Shown here piece by piece: positions 19,416 to 25,969 of a stretch of DNA of 64,000 nucleotides. The notes under the pieces are model-generated. The model had not been told where the DNA came from. It did not search any database and saw only the letters and a list, made by a program, of their open reading frames with translations. The position numbers were made by a program, and so were the translations under genes. The stretch is from CAVSJO01 sp963728445 (GTDB lineage Bacteria; Gemmatimonadota; Gemmatimonadetes; Longimicrobiales; RSA9). The stretch is from assembly GCA_963728445.1 (NCBI GenBank), contig CAVSJO010000001.1, positions 404,605 through 468,604 on the forward strand, written 5' to 3'. The first letter of the stretch is position 1. Every line of letters starts with the position of its first letter.

Positions 19416-20126
19416 ATGGCGGAGCTCATCGTCGCCCTCGACCTGCCCACCGTGGAGGAGGCCCTCGGCCTCGTCGACGCGCTGGGCAGCTCGGTGGACT
19501 TCTACAAGATCGGGACGCCGCTCTTCACCGGGGCGGGCGCCGACGTGGTCCGCGCGGTCCGGGACCGCGACAAGCGCGTGTTCCTCGACCTCAAGTTCCA
19601 CGACATCCCGAATACCGTGGGCGCGTCCGTATCGAGGGCGGCAGAGCTCGGCGTCGACCTGCTCACCCTCCACGCGTCGGGTGGCAGCGCCATGATGCGC
19701 GCGGCCCGGGAGGCCGTGGAGGGCACCGACACCCGGTTGCTCGGGGTGACCGTGCTCACGTCCTTCACCGCCGAGGACGTGGTCGAGGTGTGGGACAAGG
19801 AGCTGCGCTCCATCCGCGAGGAGGTGGGGCGGCTCGCGGCGCTGGCCGCGGCCGCCGGGCTGCACGGCGTCGTCGCCTCCGCCCTCGAGGTCGAGCACCT
19901 CAAGCGACGCCACGGGGACGGCTTCCTCGTCGCCACGCCGGGCATCCGGCCCGGCGGCGTCGAGGCGGGCGACCAGGCCCGGACCGCAACGCCGGGCGAC
20001 GCCGTCCGCGCCGGCTCCGACTTCCTCGTCGTCGGCCGGCCGGTCTATCACGCGGCGGACCCGCGCGATGCCGTCGCCCGGATCCGGGACGAGATGCAGG
20101 CGGACCTCGAGGCCGCCGCGGGATGA
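19416..20126 (+). CDS. pyrF: Orotidine 5'-phosphate decarboxylase
   Basis: Converts OMP to UMP, the step following pyrD and the phosphoribosyltransferase. The 236-aa TIM barrel has the start MAELIVALDLPTVEEAL, the catalytic motif LDLKFHDIPNTVG (Lys-Asp charge network), THASGG-like segment LLTLHASGG, and the phosphate-binding VATPGIRPGG and VGRPVYHA. The ATG was chosen by homology and by the ribosome-binding site ggaaagggac; the frame is also open upstream through pyrD. It ends with ATGA, overlapping the next gene. Confidence 0.96.
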   Translation: MAELIVALDLPTVEEALGLVDALGSSVDFYKIGTPLFTGAGADVVRAVRDRDKRVFLDLKFHDIPNTVGASVSRAAELGVDLLTLHASGGSAMMRAAREAVEGTDTRLLGVTVLTSFTAEDVVEVWDKELRSIREEVGRLAALAAAAGLHGVVASALEVEHLKRRHGDGFLVATPGIRPGGVEAGDQARTATPGDAVRAGSDFLVVGRPVYHAADPRDAVARIRDEMQADLEAAAG

Positions 20127-20560
20127 AGCGCCTGCTGCTGGTCGGTCTCGCCCTCGTGCTTGCGGCCGCGCCGGCCCGGGCCCAGTCCCGGGACGTCCAG
20201 GAACTGCGCTCGGTGGTGGACCGCATCGCCGCCGCATGGGCCCGCGGCGACGCCGGCGGCGTCGTCTCCCGCGCGGTCCGGAGCGGCGTCCAGGTCGAGG
20301 TCGGCGGCGGGCCCATGGGCGCGCTGTCCAACCGGAAGGCCGCGGCCGTGATCCGCCGCGCCTTCGACGACCTCGAGACCGTCTCCGCCCGTACCCGCAC
20401 GGTCGAGGTCACGGGCGGGAACCCGCCGCGGGGCTACGGCGAGATCGAGTGGGTCGTCCGCATGCCCGGCAGCCGGGTGTCCGAGCGGACGCGCATCTTC
20501 GTCGCCCTCGTGCGGGACGACCGGGACTGGAGGCTCACGCAGATCCGACTGATGCGATGA
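20123..20560 (+). CDS. Secreted NTF2-like protein (DUF4783-like)
   Basis: A 145-aa protein with a clean signal peptide (MKRLLLVGLALVLAAAPARA). The mature part, roughly 120 aa, resembles cystatin/NTF2-like folds of the DUF4783 group. It has an N-terminal helix (VQELRSVVDRIAAAWARGD), then SRAVRSGVQVEV, and a helix with AAAVIRRAFDDLE, then strands ending RDWRLTQIRLMR. No catalytic residues are apparent and function is unknown. Its start overlaps the pyrF stop and its stop overlaps the mscS start, so it is made from the same message. Confidence 0.75.
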   Translation: MKRLLLVGLALVLAAAPARAQSRDVQELRSVVDRIAAAWARGDAGGVVSRAVRSGVQVEVGGGPMGALSNRKAAAVIRRAFDDLETVSARTRTVEVTGGNPPRGYGEIEWVVRMPGSRVSERTRIFVALVRDDRDWRLTQIRLMR

Positions 20561-21576
20561 TCCAGGGCACCCCCCTCGGCCAGGCCCAGCAGACGCTCCA
20601 GCAGGGCGCCGACAGCCTGCAGAAGACCTTCCGCGGACTGCAGCTGCGCGACCTCCTCGACTGGCAGGCGGCACTGGTCAATCTGGTCCAGGCCGCGGTG
20701 GTCATCGTCCTCGCCTTCCTGGTCTACCGGATCGTCAAGATCTTCACCCACCGCCTCGCCAACCGGCAGATCACGGACGAGGACCCCATCGTCAAGCGCG
20801 TGCGCGAGCAGCGCGCGCAGACCGTCGCCAGCCTGCTCAACAACGTCGTCCTCGTCGCCATCTCGACGGCCACGTTCCTCATGGTGCTCACCGCCTTCGG
20901 CGTCAACATCGCGCCGCTGCTGGCCACCGCCGGGATCGCCGGCCTCGCCATCTCCTTCGGCGCCCAGTCCGTCGTGAAGGACGTCATCACCGGCACGATC
21001 ATCATCATCGAGGGCCAGTACGGCATCGGCGACGTCGTCCGGGTCGGGGACATCGCCGGCGCCGTGGAGCGCATCAACCTGCGCACCACCATTCTCCGGG
21101 ACCTGCAGGGCGTCGTCCACGTCATCCCGAACGGCCAGATCGCCACCGTCAGCAACCTGACAAAGGGCTGGTCCCGCGTCGTGCTGGACGTCGGCGTGGC
21201 CTACAAGGAGGACGTCGACCACGTCATGGACGTGCTCCGGGAGATCGGCGCCGATCTGCGCGCCGACCCCGAGTGGGGCCCCCTCATGATGGAGGACGTC
21301 GAGATCGCCGGCCTCAACGACTTCGGGGACTCCGCCATCGTCATCCGCGTCCTGGCCAAGACGCTGCCCCTCAAGCAGTGGGGCGTCGGCCGCGAGTTCC
21401 GCCGACGCATCAAGATCCGCTTCGACGCCGAAGGCATCGAGATCCCGTTCCCGCACCGCACCTTCTACTGGGGCGAGGGGCAGCGCCCCGGGTATGCACC
21501 GGCCGGTGAGCCGGAGGAGGCGACGTTCCGCGAGCACGCGACGTCGCCCGAGCACGCGACGTCGCCCGAGACCTGA
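20557..21576 (+). CDS. MscS-family mechanosensitive ion channel
   Basis: This 339-aa inner-membrane channel opens under membrane tension to protect from osmotic downshock. Three membrane segments are visible: VNLVQAAVVIVLAFLVYRIV, LLNNVVLVAISTATFLMVLT, and the pore-lining helix PLLATAGIAGLAISFGAQS with small residues. The MscS signature follows: VVKDVITGTIIIIEGQYGIGD (split as VVKDVITGTIIII and EGQYGIGDVVRVG) and the beta domain with HVIPNGQIATVSN. The cytoplasmic C-terminal domain ends PFPHRTFYW. The last 30 residues contain a repeat, EHATSP EHATSP, from an 18-bp duplication. The ATG overlaps the preceding stop. cysS starts four bases after the stop. Confidence 0.94.
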   Translation: MIQGTPLGQAQQTLQQGADSLQKTFRGLQLRDLLDWQAALVNLVQAAVVIVLAFLVYRIVKIFTHRLANRQITDEDPIVKRVREQRAQTVASLLNNVVLVAISTATFLMVLTAFGVNIAPLLATAGIAGLAISFGAQSVVKDVITGTIIIIEGQYGIGDVVRVGDIAGAVERINLRTTILRDLQGVVHVIPNGQIATVSNLTKGWSRVVLDVGVAYKEDVDHVMDVLREIGADLRADPEWGPLMMEDVEIAGLNDFGDSAIVIRVLAKTLPLKQWGVGREFRRRIKIRFDAEGIEIPFPHRTFYWGEGQRPGYAPAGEPEEATFREHATSPEHATSPET

Positions 21577-21580
21577 CGCC

Positions 21581-23041
21581 ATGAGCCTGCGCTTCTACAA
21601 CACCTTGACCCGCTCCCTCGAGGAGTTCGTCCCCGGCGAGCCCGGCACCGCCCGCGTCTACGCGTGTGGGCCCACGGTCTACCAGCTCCCCCACGTGGGG
21701 AACTACCGCACGTTCGTCTTCAACGACCTGCTCCACCGCTACCTGCGCTGGAAGGGCCTCGACGTACGCTACGTCATGAACCTGACCGACGTGGACGACA
21801 AGACGATCAACGGCGCGAAGCAGAAGGGCATCTGCCTGGACGAGTTCACGGCGCCCGTCATCGACGGCTTCATGGCCGACCTCGACGCCCTCGGCGTGCG
21901 CGCCCTCGAGTTCCCCCGGGCCACCGAGCACGTGGGCGAGATGATCGAGCTCGTCCGCCGCCTGGTCGAGGGCGGCCACGCCTACGAGGCCGACGACGGC
22001 TCCGTCTACTTCGACATCTCCTCCTTCCCGGAGTACGGCAAGCTCTCCCGCGTCGACCTGGCCGCCACCCGCGCCCGCGCCGGCATGGCCGAGCGCGAGC
22101 GCGTCACCACCGACGAGTACGAGAAGGCCGACGCGCGGGACTTCGTCCTCTGGAAGGCCGCCCGCCCCGTCGACCGGGAGGTCGGCGCCGTGTGGGACAC
22201 GCCCTGGGGCGAGGGCCGCCCCGGCTGGCACATCGAGTGCTCCGCCATGTCCATGGCCCGCCTCGGCGAGTCCTTCGACATCCACACCGGCGGCGAGGAC
22301 CTCGTCTTCCCGCACCACGAGGACGAGATCGCCCAGTCCGAGGCCGCCACCGGCAAGCCCTTCGTCCGCTACTGGCTGCACGTGAAGCACCTCGTCGTCG
22401 ACGGCGAGAAGATGTCCAAGTCGAAGGGCAACGTGTACACGCTCGAGCAGCTCCGGGACCGCGGCTACTCCGCCGCCGCCGTGCGCTGGGTCCTCCTCGC
22501 GTCCCACTACCGCAGCGAGCTCAACTTCACGTTCTCCTCCCTCGACGACGCCCGCGCCGCCATCCGCCGCCTCCGCGACTTCCGCGACCGCCTCGCCGCC
22601 GAGCCCGAAGGCGACGTCGCCATCGCCGCCTCCCCGGGCGACACCGGCGGCCTCGCCGCCGCCGGCGCCCGCGCGCTGGCCGGCTTCGAGGACGCGCTGG
22701 ACGACGACCTGAACGTGTCCGCCGCCCTGGCCGCCGTGTTCAACTTCGTGCGGGAAGGCAACGCCGCGCTGGACCGCGGCGACGTCGCGTCCTCCGACCG
22801 GGCCGCCGGGCTGTCCGCTCTGCAAAGGGTCGACGACGTGCTCGGCGTGCTGGCGCTGGAGGACCGGGACGCGGCCGTCGACGACGAGTTCGCGGAGTGG
22901 GTCGACGAGAAGGTCTCGGCGCGCCAGGAGGCGCGGCGCAGGCGGGACTTCGCGGAGGCGGATGCGATTCGGGACGAGCTTTCTTCTGCTGGAGTGATCG
23001 TGGAGGATACGGCGGATGGGCCTCGGTGGAAGAAAGGCTGA
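21581..23041 (+). CDS. cysS: Cysteinyl-tRNA synthetase
   Basis: Charges tRNA-Cys with cysteine. The 486-aa class I synthetase shows the zinc Cys and HIGH-type motif YACGPTVYQLPHVGNYRT, the metal-binding WHIECSAMS and HHEDEIAQSEA segments, and the KMSKS loop (GEKMSKSKGN). The C-terminal DALR-like anticodon domain (ARRRRDFAEADAIRDEL) is complete. Start ATG lies just after mscS. The stop codon TGA is the first element of a GGCTGA/GGCTAA hexamer array, so the gene ends exactly where that array begins. Confidence 0.97.
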   Translation: MSLRFYNTLTRSLEEFVPGEPGTARVYACGPTVYQLPHVGNYRTFVFNDLLHRYLRWKGLDVRYVMNLTDVDDKTINGAKQKGICLDEFTAPVIDGFMADLDALGVRALEFPRATEHVGEMIELVRRLVEGGHAYEADDGSVYFDISSFPEYGKLSRVDLAATRARAGMAERERVTTDEYEKADARDFVLWKAARPVDREVGAVWDTPWGEGRPGWHIECSAMSMARLGESFDIHTGGEDLVFPHHEDEIAQSEAATGKPFVRYWLHVKHLVVDGEKMSKSKGNVYTLEQLRDRGYSAAAVRWVLLASHYRSELNFTFSSLDDARAAIRRLRDFRDRLAAEPEGDVAIAASPGDTGGLAAAGARALAGFEDALDDDLNVSAALAAVFNFVREGNAALDRGDVASSDRAAGLSALQRVDDVLGVLALEDRDAAVDDEFAEWVDEKVSARQEARRRRDFAEADAIRDELSSAGVIVEDTADGPRWKKG

Positions 23042-23078
23042 GGCTAAGGCTCAGGCTGAGGCTCAGGCTAAAGCTGAG
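23036..23078 (+). repeat. GGCTGA/GGCTAA hexamer array at the cysS stop codon
   Basis: Seven hexamers, ggctga ggctaa ggctca ggctga ggctca ggctaa agctga, begin with the cysS stop codon. Several units contain an in-frame TGA or TAA in the cysS frame. This is the same family as the arrays 3' of the minus-strand genes near 6.1 and 6.7 kb, in the same sense orientation relative to the gene. The array is followed by tRNA-Thr about 110 bases on. Confidence 0.85.
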
Positions 23079-23187
23079 GGAACGGCGGGGCGGGGTTGAT
23101 CTCCTCCGGCGGGCGGGTGTAGCGTAGGCGGCGCGGGCTGCCGCGGTGACCTGTCTGGTGCCAGCCGCGGTCGTGAAGCACAGACAT

Positions 23188-23260
23188 GCTGGCGTAGCTC
23201 AGTTGGTAGAGCAGCCGCCTTGTAAGCGGCAGGTCCGGGGTTCGAGTCCCCGCGCCAGCT
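23188..23260 (+). tRNA. tRNA-Thr (anticodon TGT)
   Basis: The cloverleaf folds by eye. The acceptor arms are GCTGGCG / CGCCAGC, the D-arm is GCTC AGTTGGTA GAGC, the anticodon stem-loop is GCCGC CTTGTAA GCGGC, and the T-arm is CGGGG TTCGAGT CCCCG. The anticodon TGT reads ACA (and with wobble other ACN) threonine codons. No CCA is encoded. A GC-rich hairpin follows. Confidence 0.95.
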
Positions 23261-23270
23261 TCCTATGGAA

Positions 23271-23315
23271 GAGCCCGGTGGTCCCGGATGGTTCGGGATC
23301 GCCGGGCTCCTTTCT
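23271..23315 (+). terminator. Intrinsic terminator after tRNA-Thr
   Basis: The arms gagcccgg and ccgggctc pair around a partly self-complementary loop (tcccgga/ttcggga) and are followed by ctttctt. It lies 10 bases beyond the tRNA 3' end, in the right orientation to stop tRNA transcription before the toxin-antitoxin operon. Confidence 0.75.
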
Positions 23316-23391
23316 TGTCTGTGGCCCAGGGCAGAAACTCCGCCATGGCGGCGGTCGTACCGGGTAAGGGTAACTCGCTCTTCCGCTGCGA

Positions 23392-23419
23392 TTGACCCTT
23401 GACCGTGCCCAGCAAAATT
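23392..23419 (+). promoter_or_regulatory. Possible promoter of the toxin-antitoxin pair
   Basis: TTGACC and AAAATT are separated by 16 bases in a stretch noticeably more AT-rich than its surroundings, about 40 bases before the antitoxin start. A short dyad (tgatgtgcaatca) follows and could be an operator, since such operons are usually self-repressed. This is weak evidence from consensus matching only. Confidence 0.3.
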
Positions 23420-23460
23420 GCCATCCTTGATGTGCAATCACGCCAGATCTGGGAGGACGC

Positions 23461-24024
23461 GTGGCGGGGAAGAAGCCGAGGACCGGGAGGGCCGCAGGCA
23501 GGAAGCGCGCGACAAAGAAGACGGCCGCGGCGAGAGCGGCATCGAAGGCGCGGTCTGTGAGCGGGGTTGAAGGGAAGGGCGCCGTGCGTGAGAACGCGTC
23601 GTCGCTCTACGGCCAGTACTTCGTGACGACCGCGGCCGGTGGGCGCGACCTCCGCACGGACCTGGGCGCCGCGAAGGCGATCGAGTCCGGCGTGTCCACG
23701 CAGGCGGTCGACGACGTGATCGAGGCGGGTCTCGTCGAAGCCGCCGTCGTCTATGACCTCGTGCTTCCCCGCCGGACGCTGGCGTACCGGAAGTCGAGGG
23801 AGCAGCGGCTCACACCCGAGGAGTCCGACCGCCTCGCCCGGGTGCTCCGGGTCTTTGCGCGGACGGAAGACGCGCTGGGGGATGCGGAGCGAGCCGTTCG
23901 CTGGATCCGCAAGCCGAATCGCGCGCTCGAGGGGATGACACCTCTCGAGCTGTTGTCCAGTGAGGCTGGTGCGCGGGCGGTGGAGAAGGTGCTCGGAAGG
24001 CTGGAACACGGCGTCTTCAGCTGA
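23461..24024 (+). CDS. MbcA/ParS/Xre-type antitoxin (DUF2384)
   Basis: This 187-aa protein pairs with the RES-domain toxin next to it. The C-terminal 60 residues (AERAVRWIRKPNRALEGMTP, then LELLSSEAGARAVEKVLGRL) are the DUF2384 domain that neutralises RES toxins. The middle has a degenerate Xre-like helix-turn-helix region (GVSTQAVDDVIEAGLVEAAV, SREQRLTPEESDRLARVLRV). The N-terminal 40 residues are an unusual Lys/Arg/Ala-rich extension (RAAGRKRATKKTAAARAASK) not needed for the family and possibly a DNA-binding tail. The GTG start has gggaggac upstream, so the extension is probably translated. The toxin gene starts 12 bases after the stop. Confidence 0.88.
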   Translation: MAGKKPRTGRAAGRKRATKKTAAARAASKARSVSGVEGKGAVRENASSLYGQYFVTTAAGGRDLRTDLGAAKAIESGVSTQAVDDVIEAGLVEAAVVYDLVLPRRTLAYRKSREQRLTPEESDRLARVLRVFARTEDALGDAERAVRWIRKPNRALEGMTPLELLSSEAGARAVEKVLGRLEHGVFS

Positions 24025-24036
24025 TCCGGGACCGAC

Positions 24037-24492
24037 ATGCGGCTGTGGCGCATCGCGCGCGCGAAATTCCAGCAGCTCGACGGAGAGGGCGCCCGGCTCA
24101 ATGGCGGGCGGTGGAATTCGGAGGGCCGGGCTCTCGTTTATGCCTCCACCTCCGCTCCGCTGGCGGTGCTGGAGCTGCTCGTTCATGTCGACGTCGAGGA
24201 CCTTCCCGACGACCTGGTGATCACGAAGATCGACGTGCCGGAAGACGTTCAGGTCACGGGGGTAAGTCCGGATGAACTGCCGGATGGCTGGAACTCGACG
24301 CCTGACCATCCGGCCTGCGTCGGGCTCGGGGACGAGTGGTTGGCCGCCTCCGCCACGCTCCTGCTCAGGGTCCCATCCGCCGTCATGCCCGCCGAGACGA
24401 ACGTGCTCATCAACCCGGAGCATTCCGACGTGGAGCGCGTGAATATCGTGGTCCGACACCCCTTCTCCTTCGACCCGCGCCTGCTTCGTTGA
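24037..24492 (+). CDS. RES-domain toxin (NAD+ phosphorylase family)
   Basis: This 151-aa toxin is named for conserved Arg, Glu and Ser residues. Characterised members degrade NAD+ and stop growth. The N-terminal signature is present: WRIARAKF, then GARLNGGRWNSEGRALVYAS, then LAVLELLVHVD with the conserved Glu. The middle has LPDGW and the C-terminal part has LLRVPSAVMPAETNVLINP, with a closing HPFSFDPRLL. Length is normal for the family, so it looks intact. It follows its antitoxin by 12 bases. The next open frame starts within its stop codon. Confidence 0.92.
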   Translation: MRLWRIARAKFQQLDGEGARLNGGRWNSEGRALVYASTSAPLAVLELLVHVDVEDLPDDLVITKIDVPEDVQVTGVSPDELPDGWNSTPDHPACVGLGDEWLAASATLLLRVPSAVMPAETNVLINPEHSDVERVNIVVRHPFSFDPRLLR

Positions 24493-24782
24493 CGGATTCC
24501 GGCCGGAATCCTGACGCTCGCCTCGTCGCCTGGCTCATGCACGCCGACCCGGCGATCCGGTGGCAGGCGATGCGCGGCCGGACGGCGGCTGGGGCGACGG
24601 ACGCGCGGGCGGGCGAGGCCGTGGAGGTGGTGCGGGAGCGTCGCCGGCCCGAGGGATGGTGGCTGCTCGACGCGCGGCACCGGGACACGCTGTACGCGGA
24701 CGTGGCGGGTGCAGTGGGCGCGGCGAGCCGGTGGGTGACGCTGCGGGCGCTGCGGGTGCTGGCGTGGTGGGAGCGGGGGTGA
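24489..24782 (+). pseudogene. Degenerate squalene-cyclase-like protein, internally deleted
   Basis: The 97-codon frame could start at TTG overlapping the RES stop. Its first part (DARLVAWLMHADPAIRWQAM) looks like the N-terminus, and its last part (RRRPEGWWLLDARHRDTLYA, then SRWVTLRALRVLAWW) like the C-terminus, of squalene-cyclase-like (alpha/alpha toroid) proteins normally of about 300 aa. About 200 internal residues appear to be missing, joined in frame around RAGEAVEVVRERRRP. The protein would lack the barrel and is likely non-functional. The identification rests on recognised end motifs only. It may instead be a small protein of unknown role. Confidence 0.45.
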
Positions 24783-24905
24783 TGTCATGGAGGGCGCGCC
24801 GCCCCCGGCGCCGGCTCGGCCGCCTGCTATATTGCGCCGTGGCGGGCGGAGCGCGACGCGCGGGCATCCGCGGGTGCACCGCCATACTCAGCGAAGGAGG
24901 TCGGC

Positions 24906-25385
24906 GTGTCGAACGTTCGATCCGGCGTTCACCCGGGGCCTGCCCCCACGCTGTTCGAGGCCGTGGGCGGCGCGGAGGGCGTGCTCCGGCTCGCGGGCGC
25001 GTGGCACGAGCGGGTGCTGGCCGACGAGGTAGTGGCGCACGCGTTCAGCCACGGGTTCCACCCGCGGCACACGGAGCGTCTGGCGGCCTATTGGGGCGAG
25101 GCGTGGGGCGGACCGGCGGAGTACAGCGAGCGGTACGGCGACGAGACGTCCGTCGTGCGGATGCACAGCGGCAACGGGCCGCACGAGGAGATGGACCGCC
25201 GCGCGATCGCGTGCTTCGACCGGGCGATGGAGGACGTGGGGATCGGCGACGATCGCGTTCGGCGCACGCTGCACGACTATTTCGCGTGGGCCACGACCAC
25301 CACGATGGCGTACTACGATAGCGCCGGCGACGTCCCCGCGGGCCTGCGCATCCCGCGCTGGTCGCTGGACGGACCGGAGGCGTGA
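24906..25385 (+). CDS. Group II truncated haemoglobin-like globin
   Basis: This 159-aa haem protein is of the 2-on-2 globin class. The N-terminal TLFEAVGGAEGVLRLAGAWH is the usual A/B-helix opening. HERVLADEVVAHAFSHGFHPRHTERLAAYW spans the B-E region (key piece FSHGFHPRHTERLAAYWGE). The proximal His is expected in SGNGPHEEMDRRAIACFDRA. Such globins bind oxygen or nitric oxide and often serve in oxidative or nitrosative stress. The GTG start is preceded by agcgaaggaggtcggc, a strong ribosome-binding site (AAGGAGG). A DinB gene follows 55 bases later. Confidence 0.85.
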   Translation: MSNVRSGVHPGPAPTLFEAVGGAEGVLRLAGAWHERVLADEVVAHAFSHGFHPRHTERLAAYWGEAWGGPAEYSERYGDETSVVRMHSGNGPHEEMDRRAIACFDRAMEDVGIGDDRVRRTLHDYFAWATTTTMAYYDSAGDVPAGLRIPRWSLDGPEA

Positions 25386-25440
25386 GCTACGCCCTCACCT
25401 GCCGCTCCAGCGGGCGTCTCCGACGAGGACGGTTCCAGCG

Positions 25441-25956
25441 ATGAGCGACGCGACGTCTCCGACTGCCTTGATCTGGCGCCAGCTCGGCGGCGCCGTCGAC
25501 ATGCTGGGCCGTGCAATGGAGGCCTGCCCCGACGACCTCTGGGCGCGGGACCTGGACGAGCTGGCGTTCTGGTTCCAGGCGTATCACGCCCTCTTCTACC
25601 TGGACCACGACCTGCACGACGCCGGCACTCCCTTCGCCTCCGCGCCCTTCGACGTGCACGAGTACGAGGCCCGGGTAGTGCCCCCGCCGTTCGCCGAGGC
25701 GTACGCGAAGGCGGACCTCCTCGCCTACCGCGCCCGGGCCGCCGAGCAGGCCCGCGCGGTGCTGGCGGACATCGGCGCCGGGCGCGACCTCCGGCTTCTC
25801 GGGTGCGACCGCCTCGAAGCGGAGCCCCTCGAGGTCGTCCTGATCCAGCTCCGCCACGTCCAGCACCACGCGTCCCAGCTCAACGCGATGCTGCGGCGCG
25901 AGGGCGTGGAGCCGCCTCGATGGGTGCGCCGGGCGGCGTCGCCCGTGGACGCCTGA
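25441..25956 (+). CDS. DinB-family protein
   Basis: This 171-aa four-helix-bundle protein belongs to the DinB / YfiT superfamily of putative metal-dependent transferases. The expected three-His metal site is visible: one His in FQAYHALFYLDHDL and two in the C-terminal helix RHVQHHASQLNAML. Many relatives are thiol-dependent S-transferases, but the substrate here is unknown. The start ATG follows ggacggttccagcg. It ends 13 bases before the M20 fusion gene, with which it may be co-transcribed. Confidence 0.88.
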   Translation: MSDATSPTALIWRQLGGAVDMLGRAMEACPDDLWARDLDELAFWFQAYHALFYLDHDLHDAGTPFASAPFDVHEYEARVVPPPFAEAYAKADLLAYRARAAEQARAVLADIGAGRDLRLLGCDRLEAEPLEVVLIQLRHVQHHASQLNAMLRREGVEPPRWVRRAASPVDA

Positions 25957-25969
25957 CGGGACCGGGCGG

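Noticed and set aside
23271..23315. Hairpin after tRNA-Thr as an integrase attachment site
   Set aside because: It has the form of a terminator (stem then T-rich stretch). No direct repeat of the tRNA 3' end and no integrase gene were found.
24489..24782. Second gene of a three-part toxin-antitoxin system
   Set aside because: Although it overlaps the toxin stop, its residues look like ends of a squalene-cyclase-like protein rather than an antitoxin or chaperone.
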